Shown one piece after another: positions 10,750-21,334 of a stretch of 64,000 nt of DNA. Position 1 is the first letter of the stretch. Every line of letters begins with the position of its first letter. Location: contig WTPW01001276.1 in NCBI GenBank assembly GCA_009809945.1, positions 46,238 through 110,237 on the forward strand, written 5' to 3'. The position numbers and the translations under genes were made by a program. Below the pieces are notes generated by a model. The model saw only the letters and a program-made list of their open reading frames with translations. It did no database searches and was not told where the DNA came from. This DNA comes from Gigaspora margarita. Taxonomy: Eukaryota; Glomeromycota; Glomeromycetes; Diversisporales; Gigasporaceae.

Positions 10750-11080
10750 GCGCAAGGCAACGCATTGGTGTTGTCCTAGTTGGTGTCATCGCTAGTGTTG
10801 TAGATGTCGTCATTGGTGTCGTTGTTGGAATTGTCACTAGCTTGTGTCGTTGGTGTTCTTGTGGAATAGCTTTACGTACCTCTTGGTATTCTTGTAGATG
10901 CTATTGTGTAGATTTTTAGTGTTCTTGTAGGTGGTCCATTTGTTTTTTTTCTCTTGCGTTCGTATGGGGTGGTCTTGCTCGTTTCTCTTGTATTCATATA
11001 GGGTGGTCTTGCTCGTTCTCTTGCGTTCGTACGGGGTCATTTGGGTAATTTTTCTTGTTCCTCTTGTGTTTGTACAGTTG
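10750..11080. repeat. GC-richer minisatellites inside the TIR element
   Basis: From about 10,765 to 10,860 'gttggtgtcgtc'-like words repeat. From about 10,930 to 11,045 a unit of 35-45 bp containing 'ggggtggtcttgctcg' occurs about three times. The unit, with C, G and CpG, contrasts sharply with the surrounding AT-rich DNA. Frames across it on either strand are repeat artefacts. Confidence 0.6.
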
Positions 11081-11864
11081 GTATAACACTAACACTTCTG
11101 AGAATAGTTTTTTTATTTTTTTTACAAAGTAGCGAAAATAAGCGAATATAAGCAAATAGAAGCAAATAGAAGCAAATATAATGGAGATTTGGGGTTTTAT
11201 TTTTATTTTTATTCAGTTTGCTTATATTCCGTTGTTTTCTTTTTACTTATTTCTTTAATTTTTATTTTTTTATTATTCCAGTACATTGCGAAAACCTTTA
11301 ACGATTTCTAAATTATAAGAAACGAACTCTTACTTTAGGAAAATAGAGATTTGGAGCTTTGTTTTTTTTTATTTAGTTTGCTTACGTTTTTGTTTTTGTT
11401 TTTCTTTTTTTTTACTTATTTTTTTAATTTTATTTTATTTATTCCTGACTTTTTTCGAAACTTTGCAAGAAAACGATCTGACTTTTCTGGTACTTGCAAG
11501 AACAACAACTCTAACTTCTCCAATACTTTGCAAAAAGTAGTGAATATAAGCGATGAAGTGCGAAAGTAGTTAAAAATTATTACTATTTTTTCGTTTTTGT
11601 TTTTTTTGTTTTTTTTTTCGGGGGGTTTTTTTTTGGTTTTTCATTTTTTTTTATAATAATATATAATAAAAATATGTAATATAATATAATATATAATAAT
11701 AATAAATAAATAATTTTTATATTAAAATGCAAAATCTTGCAAATATTGATTATTTAATTTAAAATATAATATATAATAATAATAAATAAAAAAATAAAAT
11801 TTATAATAAATTGCGAAACCTTGCGAGCATGATTATGTGAATATAATAATTATTAATTGATATC

Positions 11865-12070
11865 ATATTAGATATATATCGATTACTATCACTATTGATA
11901 ATAATCGGCAGGGGTGTTGATTATCGATATATATTTGGTTAATCGATATATATCTAGTAGATATATATCGATTAACCGGATATATATCGATTACTATCAC
12001 TATCGATAATAATCGGCAGGGGTGTTGATCATCGATATATATCTTACCGGTTAGTAATCGATATATATCT
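11865..12070. repeat. Two-copy ATCGATATATAT subterminal repeat
   Basis: A unit of about 109 bp starting 'atatatatcgattactatca' and containing 'aatcggcaggggtgttga' occurs at about 11,873 and again at about 11,981. Each copy contains several CGATATATAT motifs in both orientations. Confidence 0.65.
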
Positions 12071-12092
12071 ATATATAAAATTTGCCGATGTA

Positions 12093-12395
12093 TGACAAAA
12101 AGGACCAAAGTGTAAATTTTTAACCAAATAACTACAAAAAATTAAGTTGTTAGTATATTTTTTATATTTTGAATTTTAAAAAAAATTATTGCTAATATAT
12201 ATGTATTTTTTATAATAAAATAATTATTTTAAAAATATTTTTTTGCCAAAATTTTCTTTTTTAAAGTTAGCTAGATAAGAAATTTTAACTTTTTTTAAAA
12301 TTTATAAATTTTTAGTAAAAAAAAATTATTTAAAACTTTAAAAAAATAATATTAATATTTTACAAAATAACTTTATTAATACTTTTTTTTTCTTT
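12093..12395. other. Gene-free AT-rich stretch
   Basis: Runs of A and T with no frame or repeat end that I can support. Confidence 0.5.
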
Positions 12396-12396
12396 A

Positions 12397-12897
12397 AGAT
12401 AGAGTACATGTAGATCAATTTGTCATATGATTTGCATGTCCGATTAAAATTTTTATAAAAAATTGGAAGATGTTAATAATAAAAGTTTTTATAATTATAT
12501 ACAATTTTTATTAAAATTTCATAATATATATATTAAAATATGCTTTTTATAATGATATAAATTTTAATAATTAAACCATATAATAAAAATAGACTTGTAT
12601 ATATTGTAAAGTTTTCTGTAGTGGGTTCAAATTTTTTGTAGTTACACAAAATCGTTGATTTTGATTGGTCTATATCACATGATTATCATATTATAAAAAT
12701 AATACCAGATCTTTAAATACATATTTCTCGTTAAATATTTAACCAATTTTAATAATTTTACTACTGATAGAATCAGAAAAGCCTATTCTACAAACTTTAA
12801 TTTAGAAGTAAAATAATTAATAAAATTTTTTAAAATAGTAAAAATAAAAAAAATTGATCATTGAGATCATATGAAAAATGATCTGCATGTACTCTAC
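12397..12897. mobile_element. MITE with TTAA target duplication
   Basis: The left end GATAGAGTACATG and the right end CATGTACTCTACCC are inverted, and matching continues through 'agatca' and 'tcatatgat' for about 35 bp. TTAA lies immediately outside both ends. A TTAA duplication is the habit of piggyBac-like elements, but the terminal bases are not typical of that family, so the assignment is open. About 500 bp, no frame. Confidence 0.6.
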
Positions 12898-12899
12898 CC

Positions 12900-13282
12900 T
12901 TAAAATCATATTGATATAGCAATAGTAACAGATTCAAATCTCTTATAAAATTTCATAAAATAATTATTACTATATTTATATTTAATATATATAGTAATTT
13001 TTCTGATCTGTATATGGATTATAAATTAAAAAAAAACCCCTTCAAAAATGAAGCCACAAACCTATTTAAGCTATATACTATAATGATATTAACATAAATG
13101 TGGCATTAGTAAAAGTCTTTCAAAAATCTGATTATATCCGATTAAATTTGCTAGCTGTTAGTAAGGCCAAAGACCAATGTATTTTGAAAGTTATTCGATT
13201 ATAAGTAATATACACTGTGACTTGTCATATAAGCGATTATATTTTTTTATAGGGGTACTATAAACTAATATAAATAATTGTA
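12900..13282. other. Gene-free AT-rich stretch
   Basis: No supportable gene or repeat boundary was recognised. Confidence 0.5.
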
Positions 13283-13521
13283 TAATAATTGTGACAGATT
13301 ATAATGAAATCAGATTATAATGAAATTTAAACTATTTTATGACAAATTTTTAAAATTTTTTTGGGCCTTTTTTGTTAAATTTTTTTTATAGTTAGATTAG
13401 GTTTTAGGGTTAGTGTTATTTAAAAAGAAGTATAGGTGGATTCTAGCAGTACTTATATTTTTAAATTGAGACCCTCAATTTCATTTTAATCCGATTTCAT
13501 TATAATCTGCGACAATAATTG
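13283..13521. mobile_element. MITE with a single telomere-like motif
   Basis: Inverted ends built on 'acagattataatgaaat' (about 13,294) and 'atttcattataatctg' (about 13,492). The left arm holds the 'gattataatgaaat' word twice in tandem. The centre contains 'ttttagggttagtg', a short TTAGGG-type run, as in other MITEs of this window. Confidence 0.6.
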
Positions 13522-13839
13522 ACATTACAATTGTACCACATTAGCTAATCAATGCTATTTGTATATTTGTCAAGCTTGTTATAGCTCTCTTTGAATTATT
13601 CTTTATATAACTCTAGATTAAATTTTGCAAGCTTTTATTTATCTTATTCACTTTTAAGTAGTTATTTTAGTCTATGTGTTTTTTTTAGTTGTAGGATTTT
13701 TTTTTTTTTTGTTTGTTTACAAAGCATTAGTAAAGAGTTGTTTTTTTTTTAAAATGTAATTATTTGGTTTGCATCTAAATATTAATTATACTATAGTATA
13801 AAAAGATTTAGCTATTAAGAGCTTATTGCAAAAAAAAGC

Positions 13840-14160
13840 AAGTCACAAAGTATTATCTATATAGGCTAATACAGAGCAATTAGTATTGATTTTATTTGTA
13901 GTATAACTTTAAAATTTTGTTATTTATAAAGTTTTAATAGTATAACTAGATAAGTTAGTATAAATATAAGTAACAAGAGGTTCATAATAGATTTGCTATA
14001 AGAGAAATAATAATTTTATCTTAATCAATACTATTTTGAATCTAGTATAGTGGATAAGGCCAAGATTGGTAATAATATTATTTGTTTATTAGCTAGTAAG
14101 TTAGTAAGGATATTAATAATGTTAGTGGGTAGAATAAGTCAAAAAAATAATTGTTCAAAC
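13840..14160 (-). pseudogene. Decayed LINE reverse-transcriptase fragment
   Basis: Read on the minus strand this stretch follows the RT region of the LINE at 44,285-43,990. Shared words in the same order include 'tatataggctaata', 'gtcaatactatt'-like, 'gg(a/c)caa(a/g)attggtaataat' and the 'gtttatt/gtttgg' block. Stops and indels are frequent. The rest of 13,522-14,570 shows nothing clear. Confidence 0.5.
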
Positions 14161-14576
14161 AGAGCAAAGTTTATAGAATTATACTTTTATTAAATGTTTT
14201 TTCATCTAATTAATTAAATTAACAATATTTTTTTTCACAATGAATATACATTGACAAAATATTATTTAAGTAATTTTATGATTTTTGTAAAGTTTAATTA
14301 AATAAATTTTTTTTAAAAAAAATCTTTTATAAAACACAGTTATAATAATTTTTTTTTTATTTTTGCATTATAATTATATAAATACTATTTCATAATAAAT
14401 CAAATTATATACAATCAAGATTTTTAAAAAACCATTTGCTATTTCTAGTACTTCTATTAGAATTAGTAAAGTATCAAATATTATCTTTTATATCAATAAT
14501 TTGATAATATATAATATTCTAAACTTGCTTATATTAATTTATAGTTGTTTCATTTTATTTGCTTGTAGAAAGAATT

Positions 14577-17500
14577 TTATCGATTTGGTTGCCTTCCTGG
14601 TTGTCCAGGATATGCCGGTGCAGCGCTTCCGTCAAATTCTCCATAGAAAGAATTCGAAGGAACAACTATATGACCTGTACCACCAATTATTGCACCACAA
14701 TCATTACATACTGATCGTTGAGTAGCACCTCCGCACTCACCTAAAAAAAATTTTGAAATTTAGAGTGATTTTTTTTCTTCTTTTCCGAAAGTAGTTTAAT
14801 CTAACATACCGATATAATAAGGATGACCATTGGGACAACAGAACCAATGACCCGTAACATTATCTCCATCTCCATAAAGTTCTTGGATCTCACTATCCAT
14901 CGCCTGAATAATTTGTTCTTTTTCCTCTTCGGTAAGTTCATTTTGCTTTTTTTGTAATTTAACAACGTTCCACATACGGACTGCTTCCTTTATAAACTTG
15001 CTATACCTTCCAGCTGTGTAGACAAGTTGTTTGCAACATGGACAGTCCCACAATTTAATTACTAGATGTCCATCTAGATATAAATTCATTGATTTTGATT
15101 AATATTTTATAGTTAAATGATGTTAAGAGTAAAATACGTGATCTCATTCTTATGCATTCGGTAGTTATAACCTTCCATGATTCAATGATTAAATGTTTAA
15201 TACAATTATTTGGCTTTTAGCAAGCTGCTAAGACACCATTGGAAATTGAATCCCGCGAACTAAAAGTTTACCGAATGCATAAGAGTACGAATTATAGGTA
15301 TTCTATTGATACATTCGTTTTCGAAAGCTTCACAGTGGTGCCATTATACTTACTGACTGATGGTTTATCTCTAAAATATTGATCTAAAGCATCAACCATA
15401 AAGACTAATCATATATAAATATCAATGTTAATTATATAATCCATCGTTAGTTTACAATCTCAATACAATTATGAAAAAGAATTATTTACCACAGCGACAA
15501 TCAGGAAGCATATAACATCGTTCATCATCGGAAAACTCTCCAATTTTTGTTAAAGTTATAGGACACTCAATATTAGGGTTGCATTTTTTACAGGGAGGAC
15601 ATGGTTCTCCACATAGTCCGTTACAGGTATGCCTGAAATTATAAACATATAATAATAATAAATGAGCTGTGAATATTTGCATAATGAAGAATCGCAACTA
15701 TTTTTTCTTTACCCGCATTTCAAAATTTCAGCACATGATTTGTTACATGGATGCCGATTGCAATCTTCGAAGCACCGTTTAGTGCATTGGCTGTGCTCGC
15801 ACTTTAACGGACAATCCTCCAAACATTCGAAACATGGTTCATAACACTGGAATGGACACCCCACACCATGTAAACACTTAAAAGTACACTCTTCCATACA
15901 TGAAGAGGAATGCTGATCCGGTTCTGCACACCCATTAATACATTTATGCCCACAAACAAGAGTCTTGGGACATTCACGTTTACAATCACTTCTTCTATGT
16001 ATATGATTCTTGTGCGCTGCACATCCTTCTTCACATTCATGGCCACAGGATAATTTGTAGCCACAACGCTTTGTGCACTCCGGATTCGTTACAAAACATG
16101 GGACGCGAGCCATATGTCCGCATGTTGGAATTTCGACATCTTTAGCTTTTCTACATTTATATTCATCCACATTATGTCGCTGATGACAAGGTATTTTTTC
16201 GATTGAATGTCCACATTTCAACTTGTCGCTTGGTACAAGCTCTTCACAAAGTTTGTGATGCCGTCTCTCGTGGCATTGAATCTTTACGTCATGGCCACAA
16301 CCAGTAAACTTCCATAGAATTTCTTCTTCGCATGTGCCACAACTACCTTCTTCATAACATTCGTAACATTTGCGTTTGCAAGGATGTGAGCATTCATTAA
16401 AGTCATGTAGATATCGTTTGCTGTTACGATTCTCTATCTGGATTTTTGACTTTCTTTGACATGGCTCTTCACACTTAAAACGATTTCGTTCTTGAGAATG
16501 CGGAATTGGATGGCATTTTCGCGGACATTTATGACCGCATAATAATATTTTTTCGCAGGACATCTGAATTTTAAACATACTTAAAAGTTATAATAAACTA
16601 TATGTATACATATTGTGGAGGTCTAATGGAAATCAAGCAAATCACATTTTGGTTTCTAAACTTTAAACAAAGAACCCGATCAATTTAGGACTTTGTTGAA
16701 TTCTACTTGCTTGCAAAAATTAAAAAGTTCCAAGTTATTAAAATTGGATAGGTTATAAAACTATTTTAAAGTTTAGAAACCAAACCTGATTTGCTTGGTT
16801 TCTATTGACTCATCCCATATATTAGAAGTATTTACCACGCAGCCACCAAGAGGAACGTGTTGCTCGAAATGATTAGGATGGCTAATTTTGGTTTGAATAC
16901 CGTGATTTTGACAACTAAGGATGAGCTCTGATCCATAAGTATTTTCTATATAAATAAATATAGGTCAGATAAATAGTAAAAAGGAAATAGAATTGTAAAT
17001 TAATTTTAAATAATAAAACCAGGTGCATACCCTCCATAGTTTTTTTAATGATAGAGTTCCATATTGGAATATTTTTTAATACATCACCATCTCCAAAAAT
17101 GTATAAACCTCTATTTGCTCTAGACAAGGCAGTATATACAAGATCTTTTGTGCTCAATGTCGCTAATGCTTCTTGTTGCAATCGTGGCGGAACAGCAACA
17201 AGAGAAAGAATGACTATCTGATTTTCCTCATAACGATAATCATTGATCAATTGAACATTGACAGTTCCTAATTTTTTTTCAGTGACAATTATTTTTTGAG
17301 CAAATTCAGGTTCATAATTGTGCATCCCGATTTCTTTCGTTATTATCTCACGAATCTTTACAGTTTTCTCCTTTGTGAGTTCAGGTGATAATAACCTTTT
17401 AATTAACTCTTTTTGATCGGTAAACGGAGTAAGGATGGTTATATTTCCGGGGTCAAAATCAACATCTTGCTGATGAAGGTAGAAAGTAAATTTTACAACG

Positions 17501-20500
17501 AATTCAGCTTCAATAGTATTTATCATTTTTTTCGATATGCCATCAGGAATTTCATCATAGTTCTGATGATTTAGGAAATAAACGTTAGATGTAGTACCAG
17601 GGATTTTAGAATTGTTTTTTAAAAATGACAAATCGTCCGAAATTCGCTTGTAAAAAGTACTCAAAAGACTGTTTATATCTGGATGTACACGACATTGTTC
17701 TGAAAGTCTATAATGTCTGCCACCATTTGAAATCCATCGCTCAAATAAAGAATTACCACAACTTCTACTCATATCACCTATCATAACTAAATGTTCGATA
17801 TCTTCATTATCACGGATAATGCAAGAAATTTCATCTTCAGGTATTTCTGAAGCTTCATCCACTATAAAAACAGGAGCTGAAGCTGGTGAAGAATCATGAA
17901 ATAATTTTTTAAGACATTTAGCGTTCTTCCAAGAAAAACCTATAACCGGGGCACCTTTCATAACATCAGATAATTTCTGTAACCGTTTCACTTCCATATT
18001 ACTATTTAATTTCATGGCACTGGTGTAAATATTTGTTATGACCGGATCGTAATAGTTGGATATGATTCGATTAAACATATTTCGATATAGTTTACGATCA
18101 TTTGTTGGCATTTTCCAAATATTTGTTATATTTACATGACGCCAAAATTGATTAATGTCATTTTTCAAATCATTTGGGAATTTTTCTGGTTGATTTTTTT
18201 TATTAAACAAAAGCATCTGATCTTGAGGTAGGCGACTAATTAAGTTATTAATAAATCGTAATTCATCAATGTTTGAAGAGTAAATGTTATTGAGGTCATT
18301 AGCGTCATCATCGAATGACAAAATATTTTCCAGTTCTTCAATTAATGAAAACATTACTGGTAAAGTTATTGATGAATAAAGATCGTCTTGAGAGTTATCA
18401 AAAAGATTCTCCATATTTGCAGATAAAATTTTTTGTAAAGGTGTTTTGTTTAGAAAGCATTTAAAAGGCCTGCGAATAGTAGATTCTTCAAATGATGCGA
18501 TTGGAGATCGATTACCATCCGATGTTAACGAATAATCATTTGACAACCAAGCCTTTAAAGCCTTCAGGTCAACATCTCTCGATGGAGAATTAGCTTTTTT
18601 ACCCTTATGATGAACTAATTGCCTTTTGAATTGACTTGGGGCTGATTGAAGAAAGTAATCATCTGACATGAAAGTAAAACGTTCTCTTATTCTTTTCAAT
18701 AAATCAATTCTCGTATCCTTGAGATGATCAATTTGTCGATTATATAATGTACTGATTTCGTTTTTAAGATTGTCTACTTGCCGTCCAGCAAGTAAACGAT
18801 TCTTGCATTGCTTAGTTGAACCAACACGAATTAAATTTGGAAAGATGGAAAGAAGTTCTGTCAATATCTTGTCAAGTGTAAGAGAACTCTTTGTTATGAC
18901 AATTATAGGTGCAGAAATATTTCTCTGATTCAGAGGTTCGGAAAGAAGTTGGACAGCCTTTGTAATCAATAAAACTTCAGAAGTAACTAAATGAGTTGTT
19001 TAACAATATATTTTGTTAATAAATAAATGAAAAAAAAACATAACTAAATAATATATATATATATATAAAGTTTATGTGATTAAACTTTTCAAAGTTTATT
19101 ACCAGGGGCTGCGTTAATAATTGCCACTCTTGAATGAATAATATGATAGAGAGCTTTCTTTATTGTTTCCTCACATGAATAACGGCGTGCATTTTTATCA
19201 GTACCAACATAATAAGCTGGCCATTTACTATTCTGCCTAACTTCGATTTCAATATCGTCAGGTAATTTAATAGAAAGAATTGGTAATAAATCAATCTTAA
19301 ATCCATCGAGATATTTTGCAACAGAATTGGCTTGAGCAATATTGCCTTCGTATAAAGCTTGGTAGAGAGGAGATGTATCAGATTGTTCATGAAACACAAA
19401 TGGCATCGATGATGTCTTGTTTAATTGAGAAGATTGATATAAGACAACAGACTGAGATGATGATGAAACAGCTGGACACGTTTTAGGTGATATTATTGGG
19501 GACTTTGATATAGACAATTCCTTCAACGAAGTTTGATTATATGATACAGCTGGTGGTACTATATCCCCTCTATCATCTTCATCAAATATTTCAGAATTTG
19601 ACCTTGTATCCTTAGTCGGTTTTGTTTTAAAAACTTCCATAGTTACATCTTTATTTGCACTCCATGCATCCAATGCAGCTTGAATAACAGCATCATGCTT
19701 TTCATTTTCTCGTTTTAAAGGATCAATCCGCTCTTGGTCATGAAATGATAAAAAGGTAGCATCATTTTTCCAATGATCTGTATCAGGATTATACCTTGGG
19801 TCTTTGCGTTGCTCTAAATAGCTGCGTGGACGACGTCGACGACGGGTATACCTAGTAACTGTGTATCTAGACTCATAATGTATGCCATTGGATATGGGAT
19901 TTTGATCAATAACGCACTTAGATTGTACCGTATGTGAACTTTCCGACCAACCATTCATTTCATTAACGGATTCTGGATATCCAGGAATGTTCAATCCACC
20001 ATATAATTCATCAATAGAATTGTAAGATTCTGCTTGCGTGCACATTTCTTTAAACTGAGTATGGTTTTCGCTGAATTCTATATCATCGTCATTGATAACA
20101 ACGGTTTTATCTATACCATCATCATTGATCACAACAGATTTATCGCTGAATTCTATATCATCATCTTTGATCACAACAGATTTATCGCTGAATTCTATAT
20201 CATCACCTTTGATTACAACAGGTTTATCGCTGAATTCTATATCATCACCATTGATCACAACAGATTTATCGCTGAACTCTATATCATCATTATTGATCAC
20301 AACAGATTTATCGCTGAATTCTTTATCATCATTACTGACCACAACAGGTTTATCGCTGAACTCTATATCATCATCATTGATCACAATAGATTTATCGCTC
20401 AATTCTTTATCATCATTATTGATAACGATAGATTTATCGTTGAATTCTTTATCATCATTATTGATAACAATAGATTTATCGTTGAATTCTTTATCATCAT

Positions 20501-21107
20501 TATTGATAACGATAGATTTATCGCTGAATTCTTTATCATCATTATTGATAACGATAGATTTATCGCTGAATTCTATATCATCATCATTGATAACAATAGA
20601 TTTATCGCTGAATTCTATATCATTATCATTGATAACAATAGATTTATCGTTGAATTCTATATTATCATTATTGATAACTATAGATTTATTATCAAGAATG
20701 TCATTATTGTTATCCGGCCATTGAATATCTCTTTCAGAAATTTTACCATCAGAGAAATCAATTACACTAGTAGGATAAGTAGGAAGTCCGGTCGACGGCT
20801 TCATAATTATTACTGTCCAATCGATATCTGTTACTTCAATACTTCCATCCCATATAACATTCTCTGGAAGGAATTTAACAGCTGGTTTAATCTTATTAAA
20901 TGGTTGCTCGACTTCATTATCGTAATTTTGAGTTTCATTGTCATAATCTTTATGATTGTGAGGGGAATTCGTATAGTAAAGTGCATTCATTTTATGTTGT
21001 GAAAAATTAATGGTATTATGTTTGTCAAACGTCATTTTTTGACAACTTTTTGGACGAGATTTTAAGAAATGTAAAAAGAGTTTAAACGAGATTAAAAACT
21101 CTATCAT
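14577..21107 (-). CDS. ZNFX1/NFX1-like protein: pseudo-helicase, zinc fingers, RZ finger
   Basis: Eight exons (minus): 21107-19103, 18986-17031, 16945-16836, 16563-15713, 15632-15490, 15404-15354, 15073-14810, 14740-14577. All introns are GT-AG and phase is kept, giving 1,847 aa. Residues 1-668 hold an acidic 14-residue repeat block (about 139-346). An Upf1/ZNFX1-type SF1 core follows: the P-loop is replaced by AAPVTSEV (666-673); Walker B is DEAS (about 1045); GDMSR stands for the usual GDHKQ; EQCR stands for QHR; YRYEEN stands for FQGEE; ALSRANRGLYIFG is kept. NFX1-type Cys/His fingers (CGHKC, CGHECEEGC, CGHTC) fill about 1357-1690, then LDQYF, and a C-terminal RZ finger (HWFCCPNGHPYYIGECGG). 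Family members act in RNA surveillance and small-RNA silencing; motor activity is doubtful here. The start may instead be Met25 or Met40. Two MITEs lie in introns. Confidence 0.85.
15148..15284. mobile_element. Small MITE in an intron of the ZNFX1-like gene
   Basis: TCTTATGCATTCGGTA at 15,148-15,163 is perfectly inverted at 15,269-15,284, giving a 137-bp element wholly inside the intron between the exons ending at 15,354 and starting at 15,073. It lies clear of the splice sites. Confidence 0.7.
16615..16817. mobile_element. MITE in another intron of the ZNFX1-like gene
   Basis: The left end 'gtggaggtctaatggaaatc' and the inverse of the right end 'tgggatgagtcaatagaaac' begin arms that match well further in ('caagcaaatca', 'ggtttctaaactttaaa'). 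The element is about 200 bp and fills most of the intron between exons 16945-16836 and 16563-15713. Confidence 0.7.
20068..20698 (-). repeat. In-frame 42-bp coding minisatellite
   Basis: About 14-15 tandem units encode an acidic 14-residue repeat of the form FSDKSIVINNDDKE in the ZNFX1-like protein. One unit near 20,110 is shortened to 11 residues. Unit length is a multiple of three and units lack stops in several frames, so long shadow frames appear on the plus strand (to 322 codons). Units at the two ends differ more than central ones, which suggests recent expansion in the middle. Confidence 0.9.
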
Positions 21108-21334
21108 GTTGTTAATACTTTAAAAGTAATACTATCAGAAACATAAGTGTGTAAAATTTTGTAATTTAAGAAAAATTATACGAATACCTTCAGTTATTTG
21201 TGGCTTGAGAAAGAAAGATTAGATTATATTATTTTTGTGGTGTAGTGATACTTGTTGGAATCTGCCGATCATCTGGTTTTTAGATTCTTAATAAAGTAAC
21301 AATCGGGTCATTTACGATTTTTAGAATTTTTAGA
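21108..21334. promoter_or_regulatory. Shared divergent promoter region
   Basis: Only 227 bp separate the most upstream start of the minus-strand ZNFX1-like gene from the IF2 start at 21,335. The spacer has no repeat element and is less AT-extreme than the surroundings. Transcription starts of both genes must lie in or near it. I see no specific binding motif that I would assign. Confidence 0.55.

Larger units (their letters stand above)
10001..12092. mobile_element. 2.09-kb element with 28-bp terminal inverted repeats
   Basis: TACATCCGCAAATTTTATAT at 10,001 is inverted at about 12,065-12,092, with about two mismatches over 28 bp. Just inside each end is a cluster of ATCGATATATAT-type motifs (about 10,030-10,230 and 11,865-12,070), as expected for subterminal transposase-binding repeats. 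The interior holds the assembly gap, strongly T/G-biased DNA, minisatellites and no recognisable transposase. A lone end-like sequence occurs near 54,095-54,130. Confidence 0.6.

Noticed and set aside
10501-11040. Frames of 60-107 codons
   Set aside because: Derived from T/G-rich low complexity and the GTTGGTGTCGTC/GGTCTTGCTCG minisatellites; no domain-like features.
19089-19113. P-loop reading AAPGNK if exon 1 ran on
   Set aside because: The frame stops at once (TGA after four codons). The GTAATA donor and in-phase acceptor at 18,987 give an exact length match to the family.
20068-20698. CRISPR-like regular repeats
   Set aside because: The units are contiguous, with no unique spacers, in frame with a large gene, and the genome is eukaryotic.
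20034-21002. Open frames of 210 and 322 codons on the plus strand
   Set aside because: They are shadows of the 42-bp coding minisatellite of the minus-strand ZNFX1-like gene; the peptides are pure repeats.
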